A stretch of 64,000 bases of DNA from Methanobacterium sp. PtaB.Bin024 (GCA_002067065.1 MVPY01000092.1:50111-114110), one strand, 5' to 3'. Positions 18,255 to 29,087 are shown, counted from the stretch's first letter. Made by a program: numbers and translations. Notes: a model not told the origin generated them from the letters alone.

Positions 18255-21200
18255 ATAGCCAGAATTCTTATTATTGAGGACGAATGTAGCGATGTGCCAC
18301 ACTTGAAGAACATCATTCCCTCTATTGGCCATGATGCTATTTATACCACCTCTTCTGGTGAAGAAGCCCTAAAAAAATTCCATGAATTGAATCCTGATCT
18401 TATTTTGATGGACATTATATTAAATGAAAATTTTGATGGTGTAAAAACCGCAAAAAAGATTGAAAAGATGGATATTCCTCTAGTTTACATAATTAATCAT
18501 TCTGATGAATCACTAATCAAAAGAACACTTGTTACTGAGCCTTGTGGTTACCTGTTAAAACCATTTAGTAATACTGAATTGAAAGTTACCATCGAACTGG
18601 CACTTTACAAACATAACAATGAAATTAAGTTAAAGGAGTATGAACAGCATTTTAGAACCATAGCTAATTTTATTCGCGAATGGGAGTACTGGATTTGGCC
18701 ATATGGTGATTTGCTCTACATATCTCCAGGTTGTGAACGTATAACTGGATATAATACTGATGAATTCCTTGAAAACCCTAATTTATTTGAAAAAATAATT
18801 CATCCTGATGATTTAGCACTTATCAGTAAACATCTGCAGAATGTATCCACTGATCATGATATGTGTAGTGAGATTGAGTACCGCATTATCACCAAACAGG
18901 GAACAGAACGCTGGATCAGCCACGAATGCCATCCTGTTTACAACGATAAAAACGTATTTTTAGGAAGAAGAGGCAGTAACAAAGATATAACTGGGCAAAA
19001 GTTAGCAGAAACCAAACTGCATGAAACCGAAACCTTCCTGAAGAGTATTTATCATAGTTCACAGTTGCCGATTGCAGTTTTAGACATTGTTGAAGATGGA
19101 AACTACATTGTATCCAGTTACAATGATAAATTCAAAAGTGTAACTGGAATTAAAAAAGGGGAAATGATAGGCAAAACTTTTTCTGATTTGGGCCTAGTTA
19201 ATCTATCATCTGAAGTTCAACATCGTCTTTATGAAAAAATTTATGAATGTCTTGAAACTGGACAAACAACCCAATACGAAGATCATGTTACAATATCTGG
19301 GATAGAAAATTGGTGGTTAATAAGTTTAACACCATTAAAGAATGTTGGAGGTGAATTTTATCGGATTGTCATGACAATCATCAATATTACTGAACGCAAA
19401 CAGATTGAGAATATATCACAAGGAAGTGATGAGGATTTCCGGCTGCTTGTTGAAAATTTACAGAGAGGTGTCTGGAGAATTAATAAAGATGGCTACACCA
19501 CCTTTGTGAATATAACTATGGCAAATATGTTGGGATACACGGTTGAAGAGATGATAGGAAAACATTTCTTCGATTTTATTCATGAAAGCGATGTAGAATT
19601 TTCCAAAAAAAAGTTTTTAAAACGTAGACAAGGACTAAGTGAGCAATATGATTTTAGGTTCATCAGAAAAGATGGTCTAAAAATTTACACCACCATAGCA
19701 GCAACTCCCCTCACTGATAACCATGGAAATTACCAGGGTTCATTAATAGGAGCATTCAACATCACCGAGAGAAAAAAGACAGAAATGGCTTTAAAAGAAT
19801 CTGAACAACGTTTATCTGGAATTATTGATTTTTTACCCGATGCTACCTTTGCCATTGACAACAAAGGAAAAGTAATAGCATGGAATAAGGCTATTGCGAA
19901 TATGACTGGGTTTAAAGCTCAGAACATGATTGGAAAGGGAAATTATGAATATTCACTGCCATTTTATGGTATGCGCAGACCTATATTGATTGATCTTTTA
20001 AAACAATCTGATGAAAACCTAGAGAAGAGATATCATTTTTTAAAAAGGGAAGGAGATGTTGTTTTAGCAGAAACAGAAGCACCATTAAATGGGGTTAACT
20101 GTGTTCTCTGGGGAAAAGCAAGCCCACTTTATGACAATGAAGGCAATGTTCAGGGTGCCATAGAGTCAATTCGTGATGTAACTGAGCGTAAAAAGTCAGA
20201 AAAGATTCTGCAAAATTCACTTTTTGAACAAGGAATAATCAATGATGTGGTAATGGAACTTACTGAAGAAAAAAATTCTGCTGCTGTATACTCAATTATT
20301 GCAGAAGCTGTCCGAAAACTTTTACCTGATTCTTATATTATTGTCCGTGCCATGTCTCCTGATCAAAAAAATATACATATAACTGAAATTTTAGGCCCTG
20401 AAAATGGTTCAAAAAAACTTAAGAAAATAATAGGAATAGATCTCTTTGAAATTAAATTTCCACTTGAAGAATATAGTCCTGAACAGAAATTATATCAAAG
20501 TGGAGAATTAACCCAATTTAAAGATGGAATATACGGTTTAACCCTTGGAAAAATCCCTAGGAAAGTTTGCAACATCCTAGAGAAAAAATTCAATATTGAA
20601 CAGATTTATAACATTGGATTTTCCTTCAGTGACGAGAATTATGGGGGTTTAGCCATAACTTTACCTCCAAATAAATCCATGGAGCATAAAGATGCAATTG
20701 AAACAATTGTCCATCAGGCATCCATAGCAATACAGCGTTCTCGTGCTGAAGAAGCTATTAAAGACTCTTTAAGAGAAAAAGACGTTTTACTGCGAGAGAT
20801 TAATCACAGGGTGAAAAATAACATGCAGATTGTCTCCAGTCTCCTGAATCTTCAGACACAACATGTGGATAAAGAAGAAACAGTTGATGTTTTAAAGGAA
20901 AGTCAGGGAAGAGTGAAATCCATGGCCATGATCCATGAAAAACTTTATCAATCTTGTGATCTGAGCCATATAAACTTCAGAGAATATATTGAAAAACTTG
21001 TTTTTGATATTTTATACTCTTACGGGGTGAAAACAGGGCAAATAAACCCTATTATCAAGGTGGATAATATAGAAATGGGTCTGGAAACTGCCATACCTCT
21101 GGGACTCATCATCAATGAACTGGTAACCAACAGCATAAAATACGCATTCCCACAGAAGAAGGGAACAATAACCATCACATTAAAATCACTTCCAGAACAG

Positions 21201-21407
21201 ATGGAACTTATCATTGCTGATGACGGAATTGGATTACCAGAAGATTTCGATCCGCAAGATACAGAAACACTCGGTCTTCAACTCTTGAACAGTTTAGTTC
21301 ATCAGATCGATGGTAAACTACAGGTTAACAGAAACAATGGAACAGAATTTAAGATTGTATTTAAAGAGTTAAATTATAAAAGTAGAATTGAGGATAATCA
21401 ATTTTAA
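18255..21407 (+). CDS. Hybrid sensor histidine kinase: receiver, PAS repeats, HisKA_2 and HATPase
   Basis: The receiver domain begins RILIIEDE only if translation starts at ATA 18255, five bases after GGGAGG. The first ordinary start, GTG 18294, would remove the first strand and the acidic pocket. From the ATA the protein has 1050 residues. The receiver has Asp53 in LILMDIIL and Lys in LLKPF. About four PAS domains follow (regions with [36 protein letters not shown] and [12 protein letters not shown]), then a GAF-like segment. The HisKA_2 box [19 protein letters not shown] has its His at residue 851, and the HATPase has VTNSIKYAF and ADDGIGLP. It is soluble. The signal is unknown. Confidence 0.88.
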   Translation: MARILIIEDECSDVPHLKNIIPSIGHDAIYTTSSGEEALKKFHELNPDLILMDIILNENFDGVKTAKKIEKMDIPLVYIINHSDESLIKRTLVTEPCGYLLKPFSNTELKVTIELALYKHNNEIKLKEYEQHFRTIANFIREWEYWIWPYGDLLYISPGCERITGYNTDEFLENPNLFEKIIHPDDLALISKHLQNVSTDHDMCSEIEYRIITKQGTERWISHECHPVYNDKNVFLGRRGSNKDITGQKLAETKLHETETFLKSIYHSSQLPIAVLDIVEDGNYIVSSYNDKFKSVTGIKKGEMIGKTFSDLGLVNLSSEVQHRLYEKIYECLETGQTTQYEDHVTISGIENWWLISLTPLKNVGGEFYRIVMTIINITERKQIENISQGSDEDFRLLVENLQRGVWRINKDGYTTFVNITMANMLGYTVEEMIGKHFFDFIHESDVEFSKKKFLKRRQGLSEQYDFRFIRKDGLKIYTTIAATPLTDNHGNYQGSLIGAFNITERKKTEMALKESEQRLSGIIDFLPDATFAIDNKGKVIAWNKAIANMTGFKAQNMIGKGNYEYSLPFYGMRRPILIDLLKQSDENLEKRYHFLKREGDVVLAETEAPLNGVNCVLWGKASPLYDNEGNVQGAIESIRDVTERKKSEKILQNSLFEQGIINDVVMELTEEKNSAAVYSIIAEAVRKLLPDSYIIVRAMSPDQKNIHITEILGPENGSKKLKKIIGIDLFEIKFPLEEYSPEQKLYQSGELTQFKDGIYGLTLGKIPRKVCNILEKKFNIEQIYNIGFSFSDENYGGLAITLPPNKSMEHKDAIETIVHQASIAIQRSRAEEAIKDSLREKDVLLREINHRVKNNMQIVSSLLNLQTQHVDKEETVDVLKESQGRVKSMAMIHEKLYQSCDLSHINFREYIEKLVFDILYSYGVKTGQINPIIKVDNIEMGLETAIPLGLIINELVTNSIKYAFPQKKGTITITLKSLPEQMELIIADDGIGLPEDFDPQDTETLGLQLLNSLVHQIDGKLQVNRNNGTEFKIVFKELNYKSRIEDNQF

Positions 21408-21458
21408 AGGAGAATATTTACATAGTCTATTTTTACATAGTCTATTGTTCTGTCTTTT

Positions 21459-22016
21459 TTAGTGCCATCTTTCCTTTAAAAATACAAGCAACCTTGGTCT
21501 CCTAATAACTCTGAATGCCTTATAAACACCGAATATACCCCTTAAAAATTTGGATAATGCAGAAGCAATTTCATATAGTCCAATGAATTGGATGAAAGCC
21601 AAAAACAAAAATACCAGAGTACTAAAACTGAAACTAAAAGAAATATGACCAGGATCCATGTAGTGATCTATGAATAAATTAACCAGGAGAAAAAGCCCTA
21701 AACCTACTATGAACTGTACTGTGGCTATAAAAAAGTTTTCACCTGATTTAACCATTGATTCCTTCACTTTTTGATGTAAATCACTCATGGCCATTATATA
21801 TGTGAAAGTAAGGAGTGATAATGTTGCTGAACTTAAAACAAAAACTTCAATAAGAACTAAAATTTCACTGGAATTGTGTAAGTGGAGTTTACCGGTTATC
21901 CATGGTACAATGAATATTATAACAAAAATAAAACTTAAATATGGAGATATTAAATCACCAATTCTGTAGAAAAATCTTAATAAATACCTAGGACCCAAAT
22001 GAAGTTCTGTACTCAT
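21459..22016 (-). CDS. Four-helix membrane protein of unknown function
   Basis: The protein has 185 residues. Hydrophobic segments lie at about 22-40, 48-70, 92-112 and 124-145. They are flanked by a basic N-terminal loop and a basic C-terminus with FRVIRRPRLLVFLKERWH. No family motif is recognised. It is convergent with the sensor kinase and has no operon partner. Confidence 0.6.
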   Translation of the reverse strand: MSTELHLGPRYLLRFFYRIGDLISPYLSFIFVIIFIVPWITGKLHLHNSSEILVLIEVFVLSSATLSLLTFTYIMAMSDLHQKVKESMVKSGENFFIATVQFIVGLGLFLLVNLFIDHYMDPGHISFSFSFSTLVFLFLAFIQFIGLYEIASALSKFLRGIFGVYKAFRVIRRPRLLVFLKERWH

Positions 22017-22526
22017 AAAAAAACCTGATACACTTTTTGAATTATCTTTTTTATAGTAGTAAATTTATAATCCAATTTTTTAACTAGTATTTAAAAAAAA
22101 TCCAAATATCCTTTTTTCCAAATATCCTTTTTATTCACCAAACCCTAAAGGGTAATTCCCCATATAAAGAGAAGATGGAGGCGTGTCTGGGGAATATTTA
22201 TGGCTTTTTTCAATCACCTGATATTTTTCTAGATCTTAGAAAACCAATAATAAAATTAGAAATTAATATTTAAATCAATTTTCCCAAATTATACCATAAT
22301 ATACCCTAATTTAACCACATTATGACATCATTTCATCATTGAAACTAGAAATCTTAAACTTGTTTTGTAGAAAATGTAGATGTCTAACAGATTACCCTTC
22401 AATTATGGTTTATTGTTGTTCATCTTGATATTTTAGGCTTTATTTCGATTTATTCAAGTTTTTGGAAAAATAAAATAGAGAAATACAAAAATAATAATAG
22501 ATTTTAATTTTTAAGGTTACAACTAA
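22017..22526. other. Long AT-rich gap, no gene seen
   Basis: About 510 bases without a protein-like frame on either strand. A short direct repeat of the type AAATATCCTTTTT occurs near 22104-22132. No RNA gene was recognised. Confidence 0.4.
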
Positions 22527-22685
22527 TTATCTGCCTTGCATTATGGTTACCAGACCACCAATTATCAGGAATATAGCAGCTAACCAGGCATATATGTATA
22601 TAAACGCTGGGATCAATACGATAATGATTGCAATAATAATTCCAAGCACTAACATCGCACTACCACTCATTTGTACAGTTTCCAC
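22527..22685 (-). CDS. Small membrane protein, 52 residues
   Basis: A GTG start follows AGGAGGTGAG at ideal spacing. The product is METVQMSGSAMLVLG, followed by two membrane segments separated by IPAFIYIYAW, and ends MQGR. It resembles the tiny two-helix proteins found singly in methanobacterial genomes. Function unknown. The strong ribosome binding site is the main evidence that it is real. Confidence 0.6.
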   Translation of the reverse strand: METVQMSGSAMLVLGIIIAIIIVLIPAFIYIYAWLAAIFLIIGGLVTIMQGR

Positions 22686-22831
22686 TTTCTCACCTCCTAA
22701 TATTCCAATACTCCACTATTGTATATCTTTTTTAGAAGGTATAAACTTTTTAGAAAGTACGAACATATTCTATTCTAATTACTGTACAATCTTAGTTAAT
22801 AATTCCAAAATAGACATTAGGAAACATACAG

Positions 22832-23235
22832 ATGGGATTTTTCCATTGCAATAAATTACAAAATCCAAAGAACATGATAATACTAAGAGGGTATTCTCAT
22901 GCTATCTCTGTCAAAGGAAACCACGAAACAGTTTATATCGGTGGGCAGAATGCTGTTGATGAGAACGAAGTTCTCATTGGTAAAAACAGTCTAGAAAACC
23001 AAACAGCACAGATCTTAACCAATATTGAAAAAATTAGATGCCAGACTTGAGAATGTTATAAAAAAAATTTAGTATTTATATTGTTCAAATACAGGATCTT
23101 GAGGCTGGCTTTCGAGCTTTCCAGGAAGAATAGGGGAAAAATAATGATTTACCAACCATTCCCGTTTTATTTATGGCAGGGCTGGGTAATCCTGATTGGT
23201 TGGTTGAAATAGATGCCATAGCAATAATTCCATGA
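22832..23235 (+). pseudogene. RidA (YjgF) family gene broken by frameshifts and a stop
   Basis: The first frame gives GYSHAISVKGNHETVYIGGQ and LENQTAQILTNIEKI. A shift near 23030 leads to DARLENVIK. After another shift the sequence continues IYIVQIQDLEAGFRAFQEE, stop, then DLPTIPVLFMAGLGNPDWLV and EIDAIAIIP up to the stop at 23233. Laid end to end this is a complete RidA-type enamine/imine deaminase of about 130 residues. At least two frameshifts and one nonsense codon make it non-functional. Confidence 0.8.
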
Positions 23236-23416
23236 TAAAGAGAATTTTTCCATATGAATCTTTTACTTGATCCCTTAATCCATCAAACTTTGTTCATCTG
23301 GAACTCTTAATTATTTAACTATGTCTTTATCTGGAAAACATGGCACATTTGATTATCTGATATTTTCAGTTGTTGTTTAAATTCATCCCAGAGAATAGCA
23401 AGCTGGTGAAATTACA

Positions 23417-23656
23417 TTATAAATGTTGGTTTTCGCTTTTCACAATTATTTTATCCCCAACAGCTACAACCATACTAAGAGGAACTATAATATCATTTCT
23501 AGAACTTCCCAATCCTTCCAGTATTCCTCCTTTCCCTACAATGAATGCTTCTAATGTTTTACTTTCAAAGTTCACTTCCACATCTTTCACATTGCCAATG
23601 ACCATTGCATTAATATCTACTACTTCTTTCCCAATGATTTTTTCTTTTAATCTCAT
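23417..23656 (-). CDS. PRC-barrel domain protein
   Basis: With the ATG at 23656, preceded by GGTGAT, the product is 79 residues, the normal size of archaeal PRC-barrel proteins. It reads IGKEVVDINAMVIGNVKDVE and later IIVPLSMVVAVGDKIIVK, the beta-barrel pattern of the family. Small archaeal PRC-barrel proteins include CdpB-type cell-division factors and ribosome-associated proteins. Which applies here is unclear. It is last in a minus-strand series that includes two YbjQ-type genes and a permease. Confidence 0.75.
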   Translation of the reverse strand: MRLKEKIIGKEVVDINAMVIGNVKDVEVNFESKTLEAFIVGKGGILEGLGSSRNDIIVPLSMVVAVGDKIIVKSENQHL

Positions 23657-23751
23657 GCTAATCACCATTTTATATCCAGTTTTTGCTGTTTCATACCAGT
23701 CTAAATCCATAAACACCTTAAAAATCTTTATTAGATAAATTTTCACTTTAA

Positions 23752-24591
23752 TTATTTTTTTTCATTGAATATGACTGCGGTTCCTGTTGCAGTTACAATG
23801 GTTACACTGCCCTGTAATCCTCCCATGGATACAAAGTCAATTGAAACTTCAACCACACCATTGGCTCCCATTGATTCTGCATTCTCCAGCATTCTGGATA
23901 AGGCCAATTTTTTGGCCTCCCCTAAATTATAATCATCTAGATTGGCAGGTATGATAAGTTTTAGAATAGTTGAAAAACGTCCTTCAGATTCCTTTTGTTC
24001 AGCTATGGCTTCTCCTATAACTAACCCTACATAACTTTTTATCTTTCCCTGATTCACATCTGGAACTGACATTAGGGGTAATGCTAATTCATCAAGGAAA
24101 ATTTCATCAGCCTGTTTTTCTCTTTTTGCTGTTTCAGGAGATGTTGCTTGAATTATTTCCGAAGGAGTTTTAACCAGTAAACCTATGAAACGGAAGATTA
24201 TGCCCGGGATTACCACTAAAAGAATATGATTGACGAAAATGGGGAATGCTGCTTGTATTGTTAGTATTATAGCGATTATAGTGATCAAACTGAGAGTAAC
24301 CGGTTCTTTAGGAAAAATCCAACCAGGGCTAAACCATCCGTAACCATTGATTAAAATGAATGTTAAAAGAGCACTGATGGCACCAGTACTTTTACCAAAT
24401 TTTCTGTTTGCTATGAATGTTTCAACGAATCCTGCCAGTAATGGTGAAACTATGTACATGATGTTGAATCCGAAAATTACCAGATTCCATGCTAAGCAGA
24501 TAAGAGCAGAGCCAAATCCTAGTAGAACACCTAATAATATGGCAACCAGTGCCCAGCGTTTTTCAATGATAACATTTCCATGTGCAACCAT
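23752..24591 (-). CDS. Membrane protein with C-terminal YbjQ (UPF0145) domain
   Basis: The protein has 279 residues. The first half contains about four membrane helices (roughly 13-35, 42-60, 78-93 and 97-135). The C-terminal half carries the YbjQ/heavy-metal-binding-like fold with KSYVGLVIGEAIAEQ, an ALSRMLENAESMGANGVVEV helix-strand and VTATGTAVIF. The following gene in transcription order carries a PRC-barrel, and the preceding one is a stand-alone YbjQ protein, so this looks like a membrane-anchored partner. YbjQ proteins form pentamers, and their role is unknown. Confidence 0.75.
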   Translation of the reverse strand: MVAHGNVIIEKRWALVAILLGVLLGFGSALICLAWNLVIFGFNIMYIVSPLLAGFVETFIANRKFGKSTGAISALLTFILINGYGWFSPGWIFPKEPVTLSLITIIAIILTIQAAFPIFVNHILLVVIPGIIFRFIGLLVKTPSEIIQATSPETAKREKQADEIFLDELALPLMSVPDVNQGKIKSYVGLVIGEAIAEQKESEGRFSTILKLIIPANLDDYNLGEAKKLALSRMLENAESMGANGVVEVSIDFVSMGGLQGSVTIVTATGTAVIFNEKK

Positions 24592-24621
24592 GATCCACCT
24601 TCCAAATTAAGAGTAAATTAT

Positions 24622-24948
24622 TTATTCCTGGAAAGAAACCGCAGTTCCAATTACTGTGACCATTATGGTGTTCCCCATGGTGCCTCCCAAATTATGATAG
24701 GCCACCCGAGTCCCTATGATTGCGTTAGCCCCTTTTTCCTCTGCTTTTTCAGTCATACTCTTTAAAGCAATACTTCTAGCAGTGGAAAGTTCTTCCTCAT
24801 ATTTGGAGGTTCTTCCACCCACCACATCTCTAACCCCTGAGAACAAATCTTTATACAGATTTGCCCCTAAAAGGGCGTCCCCTGTAACTAAGCCACGATA
24901 TTCTATGATCTTTTTCCCTTCAATCGTTGGTGATGTTAAAATCAGCAT
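24622..24948 (-). CDS. YbjQ family protein (UPF0145)
   Basis: The ATG at 24948 is favoured by GGTG six bases upstream, although a GTG at 24957 extends the frame by three codons. The product of 108 residues reads [20 protein letters not shown], then [20 protein letters not shown] and IGTAVSF, the complete YbjQ fold. It lies 30 bases upstream of the membrane-fused YbjQ gene on the same strand. Pairs of YbjQ paralogues suggest a mixed oligomer. No metal-binding residues can be assigned. Confidence 0.85.
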   Translation of the reverse strand: MLILTSPTIEGKKIIEYRGLVTGDALLGANLYKDLFSGVRDVVGGRTSKYEEELSTARSIALKSMTEKAEEKGANAIIGTRVAYHNLGGTMGNTIMVTVIGTAVSFQE

Positions 24949-25046
24949 TTTTGACACCTGTTTTCAATTTCTTACCAATTATTTTTGTGATCTAAACTAT
25001 TTTAATTTACATTAGGTTAGGTTTGATCTGTTTTTGAATCTTTTTC

Positions 25047-26033
25047 TTATTTCTCTTCCTCTTCGCTCATCATGAGTGATGATAGCCAGCGTGTTTCATC
25101 AAAGTTTTCCAGATACTTTATTACGATTAATGTCAAAGGCACCCCAATTAAAAATCCTGTAGGCCCTATAATCCACCCCCATACAAATAATGAAACGAAT
25201 ACCACGAAAACTGACATCTGAAGTCCTTTTCCAGTTAGTTTAGGGAATATATAACTTTCAGCTATGGTGTTAATAACTATGAAGAAGAGACCCATTGAAA
25301 TAGCTCCCCATATTCCATATTTAGCCCATGCAACTAATACTGGTGGTATTGCTGCTAGCATAATTCCCAAATATGGGATGAATCCCAGAGCAAATGTTAA
25401 TAATCCCCAGAGAACTGCGAAGTTAATGTCAAATACAAAAAGGATGGCTGAAACACCTATTCCATAAATCAGGTTCACCTTTGCTCTGATTATGAAGTAT
25501 TTGATATTGGCATCGATGATATCGACTATTTTATGTAAAGTAGGGTTATCAGCACCTAAACCCTTAGTAAGTCTTATTTTTATTTGAGGAAGCTCATATA
25601 CTAGGAAGATGATGGCAAACAGCATGAAAATTCCTGTGGCCATGAGTCCTGAAATATTTCCCAGGGGGATGTGGCTGACCAAGAATTTTATTATGTCATT
25701 TCCGTATTGGGCTAGAATACCCCCACTAGTTATGGTTAAACTAGGCAGTTGTTTTATTAATTGGATCAATGAAAATGCCAGAAACCATAATATTGATAAT
25801 CCTAAGGCAAATGTTGCCACCAGAGTCACAACAACTGACTGGTTGTAAGAAAGACCTCTTTTTTCCAGCCACTTTAAAATAGGATATATGATTATGCTGA
25901 TGAATACTGAAAGGAGTATTGGTCCTAGAATTTCAGAACTGTATTTCATTCCAATAATTGCCACGAAAATAACAGCTATAACAATGATTTGCTGTAGAAA
26001 AGGAGGTATTCTCAGATCATCCATCTTTATCAT
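25047..26033 (-). CDS. AI-2E family transporter (PerM/YdiK type)
   Basis: The protein has 328 residues with about seven or eight membrane helices. It shows the conserved family region GLLTFALGFIPYLGIMLAAI and a late GPTGFLIGVPLTLIVIKYL. The family includes the AI-2 exporter TqsA and many Na+/H+ or unknown permeases, so the substrate is not defined. A charged tail with EEEEK ends the protein. It is the first gene of the minus-strand series and lies opposite an MFS exporter. An alternative ATG three codons inside is possible. Confidence 0.85.
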   Translation of the reverse strand: MIKMDDLRIPPFLQQIIVIAVIFVAIIGMKYSSEILGPILLSVFISIIIYPILKWLEKRGLSYNQSVVVTLVATFALGLSILWFLAFSLIQLIKQLPSLTITSGGILAQYGNDIIKFLVSHIPLGNISGLMATGIFMLFAIIFLVYELPQIKIRLTKGLGADNPTLHKIVDIIDANIKYFIIRAKVNLIYGIGVSAILFVFDINFAVLWGLLTFALGFIPYLGIMLAAIPPVLVAWAKYGIWGAISMGLFFIVINTIAESYIFPKLTGKGLQMSVFVVFVSLFVWGWIIGPTGFLIGVPLTLIVIKYLENFDETRWLSSLMMSEEEEK

Positions 26034-26182
26034 CTTCCCTATTTAGATTATAACTTTCAAACCTGCGTAAAATCCTATGTGTTCCAATGGATATTTTAAA
26101 CTATCTAAGTAAAATTATGGTTAAATATATAGATTGTTTACAACATAATATTTGCGATAAATGTAGGTTACAGGGGATAAAA

Positions 26183-27766
26183 ATGGATCAAACATCAACA
26201 GATAATAAAAACAGTAAAACAGGAATGATAGCTCTAGCCACTCTTATATTAGTGGCTGCAGTGGCTAATTTAAACTTATCTGTGGCCAATGTGGCTCTTC
26301 CATCCATCGGTTTTGCTTTTGATGCTTCACAGGTTCAAATTAATCTGGTGGCGGTGGGTTACTCCCTGGGTCTGGCTGCATCAGTTCTATGGTTTGGTGC
26401 CTTAGGTGACCACCACGGTAGGAAAATGATGTTAATCCTTGGAACCTTGCTGGCTATACCCGCATCAATCATTGCTGGTTTTGCCCCTTCTGTTGAGATC
26501 CTAATTGGTGCCCGTATCATCGGTGGTTTAGCTGCAGGAATGGCTTTCCCAACCACTCTGGCACTTATAGCTGCTTTATGGTCAGGTCCTACTCGAACCA
26601 GGGCCATCGCCCTATGGTCCGGCATAGGAGCTGCTATTGCCGCTCTTGGACCTGTAATTTCCGGTTATTTGTTAACATTTGCTGATTGGGGGTCTGTGTT
26701 CCTAGTTACATTGCCCCTAGCCGTGATAGCTCTGGTCATGGCAATTAAATTCATCCCTAGTCATGTTAACGAGACAACAGCTCCAGTTGATAATGTTGGA
26801 GGGTTATTTTCTCTTATTTTCCTGGGAACATTGACCCTGGCCATTAACTTCGCACCAGTGCCCAACTCTGGTACCCTGATAGCTGTCTTTTTGATCATGG
26901 CTGCTGCTACTGGAATTATGTTTATAATGCGCCAACGCCGTATAGAAAATCCCCTTTATGACCTTAAAGTCGCCAGTCGCAGCATCTTCTGGGTAGCAGC
27001 ATGTGCAGGGATAATAGTTTTCGGAGCCCTAATGGGTGCCATGTATATCGGCCAACAGTTTTTACAAAATGTTCTCAGCTATTCAACCCTGGATGCAGGT
27101 TTAGCAATTTTACCAGCAGCAGTACTGATGATTTTAGTAGCTCCACAGTCTGCTAAACTGGTTGAATCCCATGGCTCCAGATTTACACTTCTTGCAGGTT
27201 ACGTATTCTGCTTATTAGGTTTTCTGACCATGTTAATCTTATGGCAGGATCACATACCATACTGGAAAGTGGGATTGGCTTACGCCTTTGTAGGAATTGG
27301 GGTTGGATTAGCTGGAACTCCTGCTTCCCATTCACTTACAGGTTCAGTTCCGGTTGAACGGGAAGGTATGGCTTCAGGAACAGCGGACCTGCAACGTGAT
27401 TTCGGTGGTGCAATTATGACTTCCATTTTTGGAGCGCTGCTCACAGCAGGTTATTCCCGTTCCATTGCCTCACAAATTAGCAGCCTACCTACCTCTTCCC
27501 AACAACAGATATCCAGTGGCATTGAAGCAACACTCCAAAAATCATTCTCCAGTGCCGCTGCCCTTGCGCAGCAGCATCCGCAATATTCAACCCAGATCAT
27601 AGCTGCGGCAAAACATTCATTTTTAGCAGGAGATCATTGGGCTTACTTTGCAGGGATTGTTGCCATCCTAATCGGAGCTGCCCTAGTATTCTTCAAGTTT
27701 CCGAAAAAGGAGGAAGAGAAGAGATTATTAGCCCAATATCATGAAATCGATACCAAAAAAGAATAG
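26183..27766 (+). CDS. MFS transporter, DHA2 (14-helix drug exporter) type
   Basis: The start at ATG 26183 is chosen because AGGGGAT precedes it and the longer frame from 26087 adds an unrelated Cys-rich leader. The 527-residue protein has about 14 membrane helices with MFS signatures: GDHHGRKMMLILG in the first cytoplasmic loop and ALWSGIGAAIAALGPVISGY as motif C of antiporters. A long loop near residue 440 separates the last helices. Proton-driven export of drugs or lipophilic compounds is expected. A second DHA2 protein lies at 29088. Confidence 0.87.
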   Translation: MDQTSTDNKNSKTGMIALATLILVAAVANLNLSVANVALPSIGFAFDASQVQINLVAVGYSLGLAASVLWFGALGDHHGRKMMLILGTLLAIPASIIAGFAPSVEILIGARIIGGLAAGMAFPTTLALIAALWSGPTRTRAIALWSGIGAAIAALGPVISGYLLTFADWGSVFLVTLPLAVIALVMAIKFIPSHVNETTAPVDNVGGLFSLIFLGTLTLAINFAPVPNSGTLIAVFLIMAAATGIMFIMRQRRIENPLYDLKVASRSIFWVAACAGIIVFGALMGAMYIGQQFLQNVLSYSTLDAGLAILPAAVLMILVAPQSAKLVESHGSRFTLLAGYVFCLLGFLTMLILWQDHIPYWKVGLAYAFVGIGVGLAGTPASHSLTGSVPVEREGMASGTADLQRDFGGAIMTSIFGALLTAGYSRSIASQISSLPTSSQQQISSGIEATLQKSFSSAAALAQQHPQYSTQIIAAAKHSFLAGDHWAYFAGIVAILIGAALVFFKFPKKEEEKRLLAQYHEIDTKKE

Positions 27767-27919
27767 ATAACACCTGAACATGGTTGTTATTCCTTACTAT
27801 TACTCCCTTAAACTTTTTCTATCTTTCCATAGCCTGAACTGTACTTTAAAAGTTTAATTAAAAATAAAAAAAATAAAATTAAAAAAGGGCTTGTTTGAGT
27901 TTATAATTTATTTTAGAGT

Positions 27920-28429
27920 TTATTCACTTACTGAATCAGATGGGCTGACAAAGAATAAACTTATTCCTTCAATTATTAACCATAATCCAATTAAAAATGC
28001 TAGATAAATCGGATTCCAGGCGTAAGCCCCGAGTATAATGTACAATATACCTAAAATTATACCTAAACCTCCGACTCCTTTACCTGCAGTTCCTTCCTGA
28101 GTGAAGAAAGACATTATACCTGAGATTATCAGGAAGATTCCGACAAAGTAGAGCCAGAAGCTAGCTAAGAAACTAAATGCCAATACGTGTCCAAATAACC
28201 CGATTCCACCGATTATGGCAATAATTCCCAGGATCAGATAGGCTATACTGGCAGCTTTACTTGCACTCCATGTTCCAAAGCTTTGTACCAATAACCATAT
28301 TCCTAATAACATTATAGCTAACCCTGCAAGAACACTTGCTGTAAATACACTGAAAATCGGGAATGCCATTACTAAAATACCTAAAATAATTGCTAAAATA
28401 CCTAATAAAACATTGTTTTCCTCGGCCAT
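27920..28429 (-). CDS. HdeD-family membrane protein
   Basis: Starting at ATG 28429 after AGGAGGG, the product has 169 residues and six membrane helices in three pairs, with GILAIILGILVMAFPIFS typical of DUF308/HdeD proteins. HdeD is linked to acid or stress resistance in bacteria; the archaeal role is unknown. The longer frame to 28525 adds a hydrophobic leader without a ribosome binding site and is rejected. Confidence 0.82.
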   Translation of the reverse strand: MAEENNVLLGILAIILGILVMAFPIFSVFTASVLAGLAIMLLGIWLLVQSFGTWSASKAASIAYLILGIIAIIGGIGLFGHVLAFSFLASFWLYFVGIFLIISGIMSFFTQEGTAGKGVGGLGIILGILYIILGAYAWNPIYLAFLIGLWLIIEGISLFFVSPSDSVSE

Positions 28430-28754
28430 ATTTTCCCTCCTAAAGTTCTTCCAAACAAGCCCGTATAATGTAAATATAAAAAACCAAGTATAAATAATTA
28501 TTATAAAATACATGCGAATAACCAATGATTATAAAATTAATAACATTTTAATAAGGGAAATGACCAAAAACAAATGGAAACAAAATAAATAAGATTTATT
28601 CTTTACTTTATCCCACATCTAGATAAATACTTAAAGAAAAGAATACAGATTAGAATACAATTATCTACCTCACAAATTACAGACTAAGGTTTTTTGATAC
28701 TTTGTATTTCAATAATGAATTTCCTATTAAGTAATAAAAGAACGGAGGAATAAA
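28430..28754. other. Divergent promoter region, no gene seen
   Basis: 325 AT-rich bases between the divergent HdeD-like gene and a SHOCT-like gene. It presumably holds both promoters. No frame, RNA gene or clear operator was recognised. Confidence 0.35.
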
Positions 28755-28979
28755 ATGCCGGAACTGGGACCATTAGGACGTGGTGGAGCTAGAAGAAGAA
28801 CTCGCAGGCGAATGGCACGTGTAAATGAGATGCGTGATGCAGAAGGTGGGCAAACAGTATCCGAACAGAATGAATCTGTTGTTCAACCCATTGACAATGA
28901 TAAGTTAGAAAAACTAGCGAAACTGTTAAAAGACAAGGGAGTTATCAGCGAAACAGAGTATAACTTAATATTTGGATAA
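28755..28979 (+). CDS. Small protein with Arg-rich N-terminus and SHOCT-like C-terminus
   Basis: The protein has 74 residues. The N-terminal third is Arg/Gly-rich (GRGGARRRTRRRMAR). The C-terminal 27 residues read LEKLAKLLKDKGVISETEYN, the short SHOCT helix pair that usually sits at the C-terminus of multidomain proteins. GGAGG precedes the ATG. Function unknown; SHOCT modules are thought to mediate oligomerisation. The basic N-terminus could bind nucleic acid or membrane. Confidence 0.7.
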   Translation: MPELGPLGRGGARRRTRRRMARVNEMRDAEGGQTVSEQNESVVQPIDNDKLEKLAKLLKDKGVISETEYNLIFG

Positions 28980-29087
28980 AACACCTATTTAATAAATTAT
29001 CTAATAAGATTTTGATTTTAATCTCTAGAATAATAGTTTAATCTCTAGAACAATTTTAAACTTTTAATAATTGTTGGGAAATATCTT

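Noticed and set aside
22543..22854. 103-codon open frame on the plus strand
   Set aside because: It is antisense to the 52-residue membrane protein that has a strong ribosome binding site, and its end runs into the RidA remnant in another frame.
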